A DNA stretch of 64,000 nt from Phlebiopsis flavidoalba (Eukaryota; Basidiomycota; Agaricomycetes; Polyporales; Phanerochaetaceae). Of the stretch, positions 15,185 to 26,329 are shown piece by piece; position 1 is the first letter of the stretch; the number at the start of each line of letters is the position of its first letter. The notes under the pieces are model-generated. The model worked only from the letters and a program-made list of their open reading frames with translations, did not search any database and was not told the DNA's origin. Location: the NCBI GenBank assembly GCA_035772785.1, contig JAOCPU010000061.1, positions 1 to 64,000 on the forward strand, in the 5' to 3' direction. Position numbers and translations under genes: made by a program.

Positions 15185-15714
15185 TCAATGGAGTCGTGCA
15201 AAAAGAGAAACTGACTTACTATTGTAATAATCTGCAGCGACAAGCCTAACTTAATCGTTAGAAAAAGCCATGGAGACATGTTCCCTAAGACATACAGCTC
15301 AAGGGCAACTTCAGGAGGTATCCTTTCGGTAAATTCTGGAATGTCTTCTCTTGCTGGTGCGTTTCTGGTATGTGTGCTTGTGCTGCAGGTACTCACAAAG
15401 CTTCTCGACCACAACCCCCCTGAGAACGGGCAATGTTATGCTCTCACGGAAACACGCGCAAATGCAGTTTACTTACCTTTCATTTGCTTCATGGGTGTTT
15501 GAGGATGCCTCGGCAAATCCTGCATTCAACATATCTCTGAGTGTGCCACTGACCATGGCGACCTTGCGCTTGACGAGATAGCTATAGCCATCCGTGCTAA
15601 CAATACGAATCCAATCTTCTTGGCTTTTCGTAGGCTGTTGTTGAATTTGAGGATATCAGTTCTAGTAATATATAAGATGATCTTTGCTGATTACTTGTTT
15701 CGTCGTCTGGCATG
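15185..15714 (-). CDS. ELC1: Elongin C (SKP1-fold adaptor), frameshifted in this sequence
   Basis: Elongin C links substrate receptors (SOCS/BC-box proteins) to cullin ubiquitin ligases and partners elongin A at stalled RNA polymerase II. The SKP1/BTB-fold core is clear: DWIRIVSTDGYSYLVKRKVA, then MVSGTLRDML, GVVVEKLCEYL, DIPEFTERIPPEVALEL and LVAADYYN. Length (about 115 aa) fits the family. Exon 1 is MPDDE plus one codon, then an intron of about 60 nt. Two more introns follow ANER and VALEL, the last with GTATGT donor and CTAAC branch site. Two extra A bases break the frame: AAA at 15699-15701 (exon 1) and AAA at 15362-15364 (before the IPEF block). The stop used here is at 15185-15187, but AATA|GTAAGT just before it is a good donor, so the true end may be spliced further downstream. 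Confidence 0.88.
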
Positions 15715-15857
15715 GTGGTGAGGTAAGGACAGGTAGCGTGGGAACAAAGGGGCCGAAAGTAGCGGCGCACTGGAATCAGTCCGGCGCACTTCATTACCTC
15801 GACCACGACTCGTCTTTTGCCACTCGCCTTTTCACTGCTCTGTTATCCTCGTCCGAG

Positions 15858-16601
15858 ATGTCTTTACCCAAGGCAAGTAAAGATTCCCTGCTGCTGAGGC
15901 GTTAAACTAATTCCTAGATGTCATCGCCAGCGTATCATCAAGGTACGCATCTACATCCTCATACGGTGGACCACAATCATCTCCCTTCGCACTCTACAGG
16001 AGACAGAGAGGCTTGTGGCTGATCCCGCGCCCGGAATCACCGCTGCTCCGCATGAAGACAACCTCAGATACTTCGATGTAACGATCCAAGGACCGGACGG
16101 AAAAAAGTCCATTTCAGAGTGCGACTATTCTGCCCATTGCATTCTTGTGCATCTTATCGCCCTTTGCTCTGGTTTAGACGGCGTATTTCGACTGGAGCTA
16201 TTCCTTCCAGAGGAATACCCAAAATGGCCCCTCCCAAAAGTACGCTTCCTCACCAAGATTTACCACCCAAACATCGGTACGCGTTACTTGCTGCAATATC
16301 CCTATCATCTCACATAAGCATCACTCCAGACAAGCTCGGCCGCATCTGCCTGGATATTCTGAAAGGCAAGTCACAGTATGACATATCATCGCGTGATACC
16401 ATTCTTGACGTCTGCTGCTACAGACAAATGGTCCCCAGCTCTGCCAAATCCGCACAGTCCTACTATCAATACAAGCTCTCCTCAGTGCGCCGAACCCCGA
16501 TGACCCTCTCGCAACCGATGTTGCCAAAGCATTATAAGGAGGACGAGAAGGACGCCCAGCGCGTTAGTCGCGAGTGGACGGAGCAGTATGCTAGCGCCTG
16601 A
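15858..16601 (+). CDS. UBC13: Ubiquitin-conjugating enzyme E2, UBC13 type (frameshifted in this sequence)
   Basis: UBC13 with its partner MMS2 builds Lys63-linked ubiquitin chains, used in error-free post-replication repair. The protein opens [18 protein letters not shown], followed by [44 protein letters not shown] and LGRICLDIL, and ends [16 protein letters not shown]. The HPN triad and the active-site Cys in GRICLDIL are present. Exon 1 is 15 nt (15858-15872) and ends at a GC-type donor (AAG|GCAAGT). Exon 2 is a 12-nt microexon (15931-15942, RIIK), and exon 3 starts at 16000. Further introns lie near 16120-16180, 16275-16330 and 16365-16425. Extra A bases occur at 16101-16106, 16221-16224 and 16236-16239; the last two together shift the frame by three and so restore it. 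It is divergent from elongin C, with 143 bp between the two starts. Confidence 0.93.
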
Positions 16602-16942
16602 AAGGAAGTGAGAAAGGGTCTAGAGAGGGGGGGAGGAGCAATCCGCTCTTGGCAAGAAGCAGGATCGGTCTCGGTAGCCTGTGGCGTGGGTATGTACTTG
16701 TGCGACTTCTTTGTATCTCCAAACGGACGGTTACCATCTGGTCAACTAGAGTAACCCTAACGACATTGACGACCCGCATTACAATGACGATTTTCAGTTA
16801 CATCGGCTGTGAGTCAAGCGATGCGTCCTAATAGATTGCGCTACAGTTAATGTACAACATTTGCCGTACAAGATGGGTATCCTAAAGCGTCAGATACAGA
16901 GCATAGGTATCACTATCCGTACACGGACAACTCGTCCTTCGC
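16602..16942. other. Convergent 3' intergenic region
   Basis: About 340 bp between the UBC13 and calcineurin stop codons. No gene seen; presumably overlapping 3' UTRs and poly(A) signals of both genes. Confidence 0.5.
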
Positions 16943-19444
16943 TTAGGGTGCGGTTTCAAACCTCTTCAAGCCCCTGGGCCTTGAAGGCTTCCCGCTCGCG
17001 ATCCTCTCTGCAATCCTCTCGACAACACCCCCGTCCTCTAGCCCCTCCTCCTCCAACGCCCTTCTGATGAGACCCTCCATACTGGGTACATCCGCTTCAC
17101 CCTCCTCTCCAAGCCGTGGAAGACGCATATGCTCGGCGCAGGCACCAGCGGTACGTCGTGCGGCGTGAAGTGTGGGGAGCCGCTCGTTGGCGATATCTGC
17201 GTGCCGGGCGTCGTCGAACGAGCGGATCTGGCGGCGCACCTTGGTTAACGTGCACGCCGAGGGCATCACCAGGGGCCATGAACCCGCCGGGCCAAGCACC
17301 CGGCGCAGAAGTGATGTGCACCGTCGTGATGTGAGTGCGTGATGAGCTCCGTGGCGTTTCAGCTTCCTCTCTATGGTTGACGGCAACAAGGTTACTCGCT
17401 GATGGCTAGGACGAAGGGAGAAGCTGAGGAACGTACCGGAGCAATTGGAATACTCGCTGCATCTTGCCGACAGCCAAAATCTTGTTCTTGATTGTTCTGC
17501 CTGCGCCTCCTGGATTTCGCTTGGTGTGAGCGCAAGCTCCCCAATCGTTCGTGTTGTGTCGTAGTCGTCTTCCTCATCCCCATGCATGCGGTCCTCGTCT
17601 GATATGGAGTCGGTTCCGTCAAGTTCTTCTTTGTGTACATACCGACAGCACTGCAAGTAACATTTCCGTGATCTTGGAGCCCACAAAAGGTAGAGACCAT
17701 GTAAAGGCGTCCATGAAATTAGGGAGCCAGTACGGATGGGATGTCGCATTGAATTGCCTAGGGCTAAGTCAGCCGGCTGGTTTGAATCTAGGAAAGATCG
17801 TCGATACCTGATAGTAAGGGCTTTGTTCTTGTACTTGATGACGGCACCTTTGTTGTGATAGACATCGAGGTAGTTCGGTGCGCTGAACACCGTGATGAGA
17901 GAGGGAGAACTTCTTCTTCGGTGTCTTCGCGTGCATTAGATAGCTACATGATATTAGCAAAACTAGACAGAAGTGGAAATGTGTTAAGGCGTACCGGCGT
18001 CTTGTACTTCGTGACCGCGAAATACGCCCAGGAGCCCATTTCTGTCCAGAAAAGCGCATACGTGCCGCATAGCTGGAACCTGAATCAGCGCGTACATCTT
18101 TCGCCAAAACATGTCGGATTAGACGTACGTGAATTTGAAGCTGCATCCGCGCCCACCTGATTCGGGAAGAACCCCTCGCTTCGAGTGACTGAGGATCAAA
18201 TGGGCCGGTGAGAATTGCTGAAACAGTGCCTTGTCAGTATACAGATTCTCTTCTTCTGTGGCACAAATTTACCTCATTACCATAATCGTCTGCCGGATCC
18301 GCCCACAGCAGATCACACAATAGTCCATGAGACGGCGGTTCCATGAAGCGGTCGATCTGAGAAAAGCGCATGAGCGACACGGCGAAGCTCACAAGCGTGG
18401 CCGGCGGCGTCGCATACATGAGAGAGATCGGATATACGATCTAGATGTGGAGAAATGCCGCCATGAACTGCGAAGCAATTTGCCGTCGATGAGGGCGGTG
18501 AGTGGAAGCGCATCAAAGGAGTATCCCGCAAGCATCATACACCTCGGGAGAGTATTTATGTAAACCTGATTGAAGATGACGTCAGCTCGGAAGAGAAAAA
18601 AGGTGATTCCTGCGCACATTCTCGTTTGAAGGTGAAGAAGCCCGTCAAATGTCTGCATTCATGATTACCACGAAGCAGCGTAAGGGCACTTGGATACCAG
18701 AGCTTGAGGGTATAAAGGTATAGCAAACACTGGTAGTGTCCTTGTGAGCATCAGTTCGGGAGACTTAAACGGTCATGTATAGGGAGCTCACCTCGATGCC
18801 GAAACAACCTCGATCAACGTAGTCTCCGAGGAACAAGTAATTGGTCTCGGTGAATTTACCGCCGACCTCAAACGCCTTCATAAGGTCATACTGCAATCTC
18901 GGCGCGATTAGCTCTATCTGAGTAGACTTTGGACGTGTGTGGGCTTACAAACTGACCGTGGATATCCCCACAGACTGTAAAAAAGGTTGAAATCATCACA
19001 CACAAGGATCCACGGATATCAAAATAGAAACCAGCGTACCGGTTACTGGGCTATTGACGGTGACCATGTTGGGTTCTCTCCTCATCAGCTCCGTAGCACT
19101 ATTGAGTATAAATAGCGTCTGGGCCTCTGTGAGTCTACCCTCGTGGAATAGATGATCCTTCACTAGTTCCGGATTGGGCTTCGTCCTACCGTCTGTGGGG
19201 TCGACCATGAAGAAGTCCTCATCTCGAGGAGTGTACGCATAGGGTGGCGGAACCTGTCCGAGGAATCTCGTTATGCAAACCGGGCAGCAGAGTATCCGGT
19301 TTTACGTACATGTTTGACCTGCCGTTCACGGATACGCTCAGGCGTGTTCGCCCTCGGCTGAGCTCTCTGCGGCTCATGGATTGTGTATATAGCAGTCGGG
19401 TTTCGGCCAGTCCTCGCGTCGTCTGGCGGTGCGTATATCGACAT
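16943..19444 (-). CDS. CNA1: Calcineurin A, Ser/Thr phosphatase 2B catalytic subunit (frameshifted in this sequence)
   Basis: Ca2+/calmodulin-activated phosphatase that controls stress response and morphogenesis in fungi. Exon 1 (19310-19444) is a clean 45 codons from [13 protein letters not shown] to IRERQVKH and settles the start. Exon 2 continues [20 protein letters not shown] and [14 protein letters not shown]. Exon 3 is only 26 nt (18949-18974) and encodes VCGDIHGQF, the first metal-binding motif. Then come [60 protein letters not shown] and [16 protein letters not shown]. The tail has [14 protein letters not shown], a regulatory region and an autoinhibitory segment ([15 protein letters not shown]), ending [15 protein letters not shown]. 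At least seven introns are present. Single-base frame changes occur within several exons. Confidence 0.93.
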
Positions 19445-21735
19445 ACAGAAGCGATGTGTTCGATGAGTCTTAGAGGGAAATGTGGATAGTCAGAGAGTTG
19501 TGCACGCGCCGTTACGACAGACCCCCTCCGGAAAGGTTCCCCGACATCTGACTGAGCGTCTATCCCGAAGACGCCACAAAGCCGCCCGTGTTTTGATGGC
19601 ATCAGACGCCTCAGCGCAAACGCCGCGATCGACGGGGTTCTTTGAGCTCTGGATTTTACCACGAGGCGGTGAGCTTTCGAATCCGTCCCTGCACCAGCTT
19701 ATAAGTCTCGAGTCACAATGAGAAAGAATACGCAATACAGATACCGAAACGTTCTCCCCGAAACGTTCTCCAGTCGAGTCGTGTACGAGCTGCATGGTGT
19801 TCGATTCAGGTTAAACTGCACAACGTAATCTCCTCGTCAACTTGGACAGCCACTACTCCCTGAAACACCCTCACAGCCGGAACTTGACTGGATATGCCAA
19901 TTCCCAACCTTACCGAATAAGCATGAAATTGCCTTATCAAATGCGCAGGCAAGCTGTAGTCGGTTTCATCGTCCGCGATACTGCCATTTATCAGCTCCGC
20001 CCCTACATCGGAATGACTGTGTCAAGGGTCCGACAGGATGGTCAATAGGAGACACTGCATGCCCTCAGCCCTGTCTTGAGAATCCGGGTGGAGGGTAGAC
20101 AATACCTCGACGGACGACTGGGTGCGCCCAGTCGTGCGGACTGTCGAGGTGACAATAGCGATTAACTGTTCTCCGTGCTTTATAGCTGACCGGAATACAA
20201 CGTATGGCTGGAATGATATAAGACGAAGAGGAACTTGGTGCATCCTGTAGTTCTGGCCCTCACACAGCACAGAACCACCTCATCTGCAGATATCTCATCA
20301 ACTCTGGGCCCGCTGTAGTGCTAGGCTTTGAGCTTTCGCGCTTTTCACAAATCATTGCACGAGTCATCAACAGCCTCGTCCTACAGACATCCTTGGCCTT
20401 TATTATGATACCAGACGCGTCAAGTAGAGTAATGAGTCTGTCATACGTGATCACAATCTCAAATTATTCTTTAGATAGCACTTCACGCGACGTCACCTGC
20501 GTTGAACGCTACATTACCTTTCACATGCGCCGGTCCGCAATTCAGCGCTGCCCACCAAATAACGAATTGGTGATTTTACAATACTCAATGTCGCCAGCGT
20601 GAGCCACGCTGATGCGCATTTGCTTACTGTATGCTTGCTTCTCAAACGCGCTGCTCACTTCTGCCACGAAAGAATCCGCTCGGACGGCAAACGTGCGTTA
20701 CGTTTGCCTTCCTTACGGCCTTTTCTTGTCCCAGGGCCTAAAACGTACCCTTAGCAAAGCTTCAGCCTGAACCATTAAAGCATCCTAGTATCTTCCAAGT
20801 TCCCTCAAAGAGGTATTCTATCTTAAACCTCGCTGAAATTGAACTGACTACGGACAAGAGGGGTCCATCCTCGCCTACCGGCGGATCAGAGCCCTCGTAG
20901 CATATCGGTCTAGCCCGACGTCCTCGTTGTTCACTCCCGCTCTACCGCCTCCTTCGGTGACGCTCGCCCATGTGTTCGGCCGATGGCCCGCAAACACCAG
21001 CACCAAACACTCGACATTGCTCACACAGTTGGCACATCCAAAGCGACTCGCCACATTTCCGGTAAGAAACGGCCATAGCTCTTACCTACGCAGATACTTA
21101 CTGAGCGTTCAGATGCCGCGCCCTCACAAGTCGTCGAGTATAGCAATCTCTTACGCGACACCTTGTTCTTGGCCTGCGTCGTACGTCACCAAGAAGCGCC
21201 TGCTGGTGCGGCGGTGCCCGAGCAAGTGAGTCACCGTGGGTTACTCGCTCGTCTAAGGTATTGCTGGCTAACTAGTGGCTCAATGTACTAATGGCCTTGA
21301 CAGCGCATGTGCGATTTGGTATTATAAAGGAAGTATGGATGAGCTAGGTTATCTGATCACGGAGATGTAAGAATATCCGCTTACCTTTGGTCCTGTATGT
21401 TTTTGTAGTGCAGTGTATGTGCTACTTTCTCGGGCACACGACAAGCGATAGGATCACGCTAGAGCAGGAGCGTTTTGTAGTTCGTAACGCTTTTTACCGA
21501 TTAGTGTTATCGGCACCAACCTATCTCCAGTTTTAAGGTATGCGCGACATCGCGCTCACGAACAGACAAAGACCGGGTATGATTCTCTCAATACGAACTC
21601 ATGGCCCGGCGATGGAAGCATTTCGACAGCAGAACACCCTAGGTTAAAAACACAGGAATAAAACCACCACGACAGAACAACTGCATCCTCACGCACGCCG
21701 AATACGACAATAGGGTGTAAATAAAAAGAGACACA
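19445..21735. other. Upstream region of calcineurin A and intergenic sequence
   Basis: About 2.3 kb with no gene that I can support. The first few hundred bases upstream of 19444 should hold the calcineurin promoter. The plus-strand frame at 20927-21229 and the minus frame at 20022-20270 show no family signature. Confidence 0.35.
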
Positions 21736-21739
21736 ATGT

Positions 21740-22960
21740 CGGCGTGTCGTGGTCATATCTAAAGGAAACCTGTCCTAGACGCCACTCCAGCGTGAGTCGT
21801 CCATTTAGGCAGAAGAAATGCAGCGCGACAGCGTGCAGCACTGGAGGCACGAGATAGGTCTTAGACAGGGAGGCCGAGGTTGAAAGAGCGCGGCTGGATG
21901 ACGGCTGGAGGCAGCGGACGGATGACTGCTTGAGGACATCGCCTCGACGAGGCTCATGAAGGCCGTGTATGGGACGACACGGCCCGTCAAGAGGCAGCAT
22001 CTTCGGCAGCCTGAGCAACATGGAAAGGAACAGCGAGTTTATGACCAGCCAAGGTAACGACGATGCCACTAGAGCATTAGACGCTGGCAAGAGAACAGAA
22101 GGCGAGAGAGGAACTTACTCCTAAACGTTGGCGAGCGAGAGAGAGAACACAGACGCGACGTTTGGGGGCCTGGCTAAGCGATTCGAGGACGACACCGAGG
22201 CCACAATGAAAGACACGGTCAGAGTAAAAGGAACGCCTAATAGCATAGCATTTGGTGGCGGTAGCAGTATTTCGCGATGGATACATTTACGTTGATCCAA
22301 GTTGTCGGCAGATGGGGGGGCACTCGGCGAACCCTGGACGGACGATGCTGCAGCAGAAGCCGTCGACTCGGCACAGGATGCCAGCCGAAGGCGTGGCGCA
22401 CGGAGGGCGATGGACATCGGAGATGGCCGGTCAGGTAGAGGGTGGCCGAGATTGAATTACCGCAAACGATGGGGGCTTACAGGGACATCAACAGAGGTGT
22501 AGCGTGGACAGAGGTGGATGAGAGAAAAGAGTGGACTGATAAAGCCTGTGTCACTCAGAGGTCTGTCACATGTACCCAATGAAGCAACAGGAGATGCGAA
22601 ATAAATCGGAGCCGGTACTGAAGCTCAGGCAGACGACGGCTCTTTCCCGGGGACCAAGCAGTCTCACGGTTGGGTCGCCTGGATTGAATGACAGCGACAT
22701 GACGGCAGTTGCTGCGCGACGTTCGACCTGGGCGCGGAACGGCGTAGGCTCGTCGGTCTCAGCGTACGGGGCGCAGACGATGTGGCGGACAGAGTCGCCG
22801 ACTAGTCGACTGGGACGGCCAAGCGGTCATGCGAAAGGGTTCTTGAAGGCACTGATACATTGTCAAATTGAAATGAACGTGGGATGTGCGAAGTATCGTG
22901 CTCCTCGGAAGACGATAACGAAGGTTGCTATGGCGACGAGAGTCTTGCGGAAGTAAGAGC
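21740..22960 (-). CDS. Possible multi-pass membrane protein, unrecognised
   Basis: Not recognised. In minus-strand order, several frames give hydrophobic stretches typical of membrane helices: VAIATFVIVFRGARYFAH (near 22940), AMLLGVPFTLTVSFIVASVS (near 22240), LPWLVINSLFLSMLLRL (near 22040) and YLVPPVLHAVALHFFCLNG (near 21830). A non-hydrophobic block, ATAVMSLSFNPGDPTVRLLG, lies between the first two. Good donor-like sites (GTAAGT near 22118) separate some segments. The frames change between blocks, so exon limits are unclear. It could be a real gene with introns and frameshifts or a chance run of hydrophobic codons. Confidence 0.3.
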
Positions 22961-24227
22961 GACCAGTAGACAACGGACAGTGGATGTCGATGGGGTTTCT
23001 ACTGTATTGTGTATGGATTACGAACTGCCCACTCGCTTTAGTACACGTACGAGACGCAATGTTCTACCGCTGGCACGGACACAAGTATTTAAGACACTGC
23101 CGGAGAGACGGTTTTTTTTGCATACGTGATGTTAGTCGATGTCGCCATTGTCGCAGAGGCGAGGACGGGCTCATCGACGAAACGTATCTTGGTGGCCAAG
23201 CCGAGCTTCAGAAGTGCGCCCGAACCAACTAGCGACATTGATCGACAATGCTAAGTCCGAAGATTGAGTGCGTTCCCGAAGGTTTGGTTCAGATCGTACC
23301 CGCGCGGCGGCCCACGCCTTCGATTTAGAGCAGTCCAAATCATACTTATTGATTGATAAAAAACGCAACATCATGTCGACTAAACCCAGGAGTTGAATGT
23401 TGTCCGCGGATGATCGTCGAGCCTGCCAACGTGTAAAATGTCTCGGTTATTGTCGTGACTGTGGCATCCCGAGACTCACGGTTTAGACACTAACAGACTA
23501 AACATGCGACTTAACGGCCGAGGTTATAAATGGTCTTATGTCCGTGAGCCTGTTTACACCTACTGCCTTGCCACACGCGCATACGAATGAGGACACGTAC
23601 GCTAATTATGAAAGCATTGCGGTCTTCAAACAGGAGCGCTTGTTGCAAAACTAGAGGCCACGCAGCGCGAAAGCTTGTCGCATTTTGATCGTCTCTCTTG
23701 CTCGTGTTCAACTACACTCAACATAAGCCATAACTTGAAAACATTGGCACAAGTCTCGGGATTAGGTGCGGCGGTAGCGTCATATTCCGTCATGCGATTC
23801 TTGATGTGCAAGGGTTTCGGTTGGCCAAGGCGCATTGGTAGTGGAATGAGAAGAGGTTCGGGGGGCTGCAGATCGGGAGAAAGCCTGTTGCAGCTAGAGA
23901 TGGAGTGATCCGAGTGTCAGTCCTATTTAGGCAGGTCTAGTGGTCGTCGTCTACACTTACAATCGAGCTCAATGATTGAGGTGCTTAAAATTCCAAGCAT
24001 TGATCGAGCAATTTTGCATGTCGATTTAAAGTATCAAATTCTTCCCATGGTCAAACATTGCGTATCGCAAACTTCCGTGAAAACCAACCTGCGAAATACG
24101 CCCTGGGTTCGCCCTGAAGAGCGTACTATGAGAACATGCCAAGCAGAGCCACACAAATTACGCAGATCTCACGCAGGATCTTGTTCTCACCACCAGGCGC
24201 CTCAAAACTGTCGCGGGACTCGCGAGC
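22961..24227. other. Intergenic; no supported gene
   Basis: Short frames only on both strands, none with a recognisable motif. It lies upstream of the BEM46-like gene. Confidence 0.35.
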
Positions 24228-25935
24228 ATGTCTAATTTCCTACCCTCCCTTTCAAGCCTTTGCCAACAGTATTGAGCTCTTTATGATGAGCTCTAAAGCT
24301 TGTCTAAACATGCCTTTGACAAGGGTACAGCGGCGACCGTCCGCTGGATTGTGTCAACAGTTGGTAGTCGCACTTGGCGCATCACGCTCTATGCACCCGC
24401 ACCCCGGGACCTATTCTTCACCGGCGCACCCTGACACGTTCGGCTAGGATTCGGACTAACTTTACTACGGCCAAAACTATTTGATCTATCCCTCGGCGTT
24501 GTTTACTTGCCTCGGTTCGCGGACCGGTATGTTCATCGTTGATGACGTAGCAGGAACATCGTTCAGCTCTCCAGCCGTAGAGGTCCCAACACCTGATCAG
24601 TTGGGTCTTACTTATGAGGACCTTGAACTCAATGCTCAAGACGGCATGTAAGGTAAAAGCTGAAGTGTTACCTTATGGTTCAATCAAAAAGGTGCTCCCA
24701 CAACCTGAAGCAACGAAGATGGCAGGCTTTTTACCAGACGAGCTGAACGACGAGGAGGTCAGTCTCGTGGACTAATCCGCGACTGCATGTCCACCACTGT
24801 CAATGTCTCCCCCCGAATCGAGGCCCAGTACAACATGTCTCACTTATTCTTCTCCAGTTCACGCGCTCGCCTCCCGTCCAACGATCATCATGTGTTCCAT
24901 GGGAAATGGAGGGCGTTCTCCCCAAAGAACTTGGGCCATCACGGATACCGCTTGCTCGTGTCTTCTTTGCAAAATGCCGCTGCAAACGTCCTCATGATGT
25001 GCTACCGCGTGGGGTTATGCTTACTTCCATCGTTCTTTCATTACTTTGCCTGCTCCTTGACCAGCTATTCCCAAGATATGGCCTTTCCGAGGGCGCCCCC
25101 TCTGAAAAGGGGGAGTTCTCCCGTTTCCCCACATTCCATATACTTGTCATGCTGATACAACCGAATTTAGGCATCACAAAATGGACGCGCAAGCCGGCCT
25201 GGATTTTGTCACGTCGCATCGAGCATTGTTTCTCAGAGCCAAGTGGTCCTTTACGGCCAATCTATCGGCGGTGCAGTCTCGATAGACCTCGCGAAGTCGC
25301 AATCCCTGGCTGTGTGTCGAACCTTTCTCTTGCGTCGTTGCACGTAACATTTCTCCCTACAGATCCGCGCTCTTATCCTAGAGAATACCTTCCTTTCCCT
25401 GCCCACGCCTCGTACCCAAGTTGCACTTGCCGGTACTCGGCCCGTTCGCTCTTCCTCTGTCACCAGAAATGGGACTCAGACCTCCACAAGAAATTCCCCT
25501 CATTCCGCGCAAAGGGACGCCCATTCTCATGCTCAGCGGCCATCAAAGATAGAGGTGTCCCGCGGGAGCATATGCAAGGCCTGTGGGAACTTGTACAGAA
25601 GCGCGAGGCTGCACGACCGGCTGGCACAAGTACGAACCAAGCAAGGTCGAGGGTTTCGACTCGGGGGTGTAGAGAGCTGCTGGCGACGAAGGAGACCCAG
25701 AGGGCAAACCAGGTAGTGAAAGCTGCAGTCGAGGACGTCGAGGACGTTTGTCACAGTACCTCGAGGTTTGAAGATGGCACGCATAGTATGTTGATGCGAC
25801 CAGCTGCTCGTTTATGCCCGTCACTAAGTATCTATTTTTTGCAGGACGACACGTGCATACAACCTGGCTTACTGGGCTTCGGTTGCTGAGTTCATTGCGT
25901 CCCTTGGGATCCGATATGAGAACGCCAAACTTTAA
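24228..25935 (+). CDS. BEM46/ABHD13-like alpha/beta hydrolase (frameshifted in this sequence)
   Basis: Membrane-anchored serine hydrolase of the BEM46 family, found at the plasma membrane/ER and linked in fungi to polarity. The substrate is not known. Visible blocks in order: YYGQNYLIYPSA (about 24460), TPDQLGLTYEDLELNAQDG (about 24590), FLPDELNDEE, then MRCNVLMMCYRG split from GYGLSEGAPSEKG by an intron (about 25010-25060). The nucleophile motif VLYGQSIGGAVSIDLA is near 25245-25290, PILMLSG with KDRGVPREHMQGLWELV near 25525-25590, and the catalytic His region DGTH plus DDTCIQPGYWASVAEF near 25775-25890. It ends GIRYENAKL. Ser, Asp and His of the triad can be placed. The start is uncertain: the ATG at 24228 begins MSNFLPSLSSL but a stop follows, so the N-terminus needs an intron or frame change. 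Extra bases break the frame near 24973-24985. Confidence 0.85.
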
Positions 25936-26329
25936 GCCTCATAGTAGCAGTCACAGCCTTAGGTCACTATCCTACATCACCGTTATACCCCGTTGTACAC
26001 TAGGATTGTTCTCATTACGCGCGCTTATCGCATGGAATTGAAGGCTCGAAAAGTTTTATTCGACGCATTATACAACAATAAGTCTCATCGCGACCCCGAC
26101 CACGAAACCATCCTTATTCGCATGACGCTGACTTGTTCGTCTCCTGCACGGGCTCCGAATCGAAACGATATCTACATTTTCGATGCCGGGTCCGTTGGTG
26201 GACACACAGTGGCGGCATGGATGTATTTATATCTATCAACAACAACGCTGGCGCACAGGAGTTCAAGTACCATCAGAGCTGCTGTTCCGCCAGGACCGCG
26301 AATGTATCTGTGCACATTTGCTGACGAAT

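Noticed and set aside
14802..15414. Long Pro-rich and Gly-rich open frames on both strands
   Set aside because: They read straight through the G/C homopolymer tract; the composition alone gives open frames in several registers.
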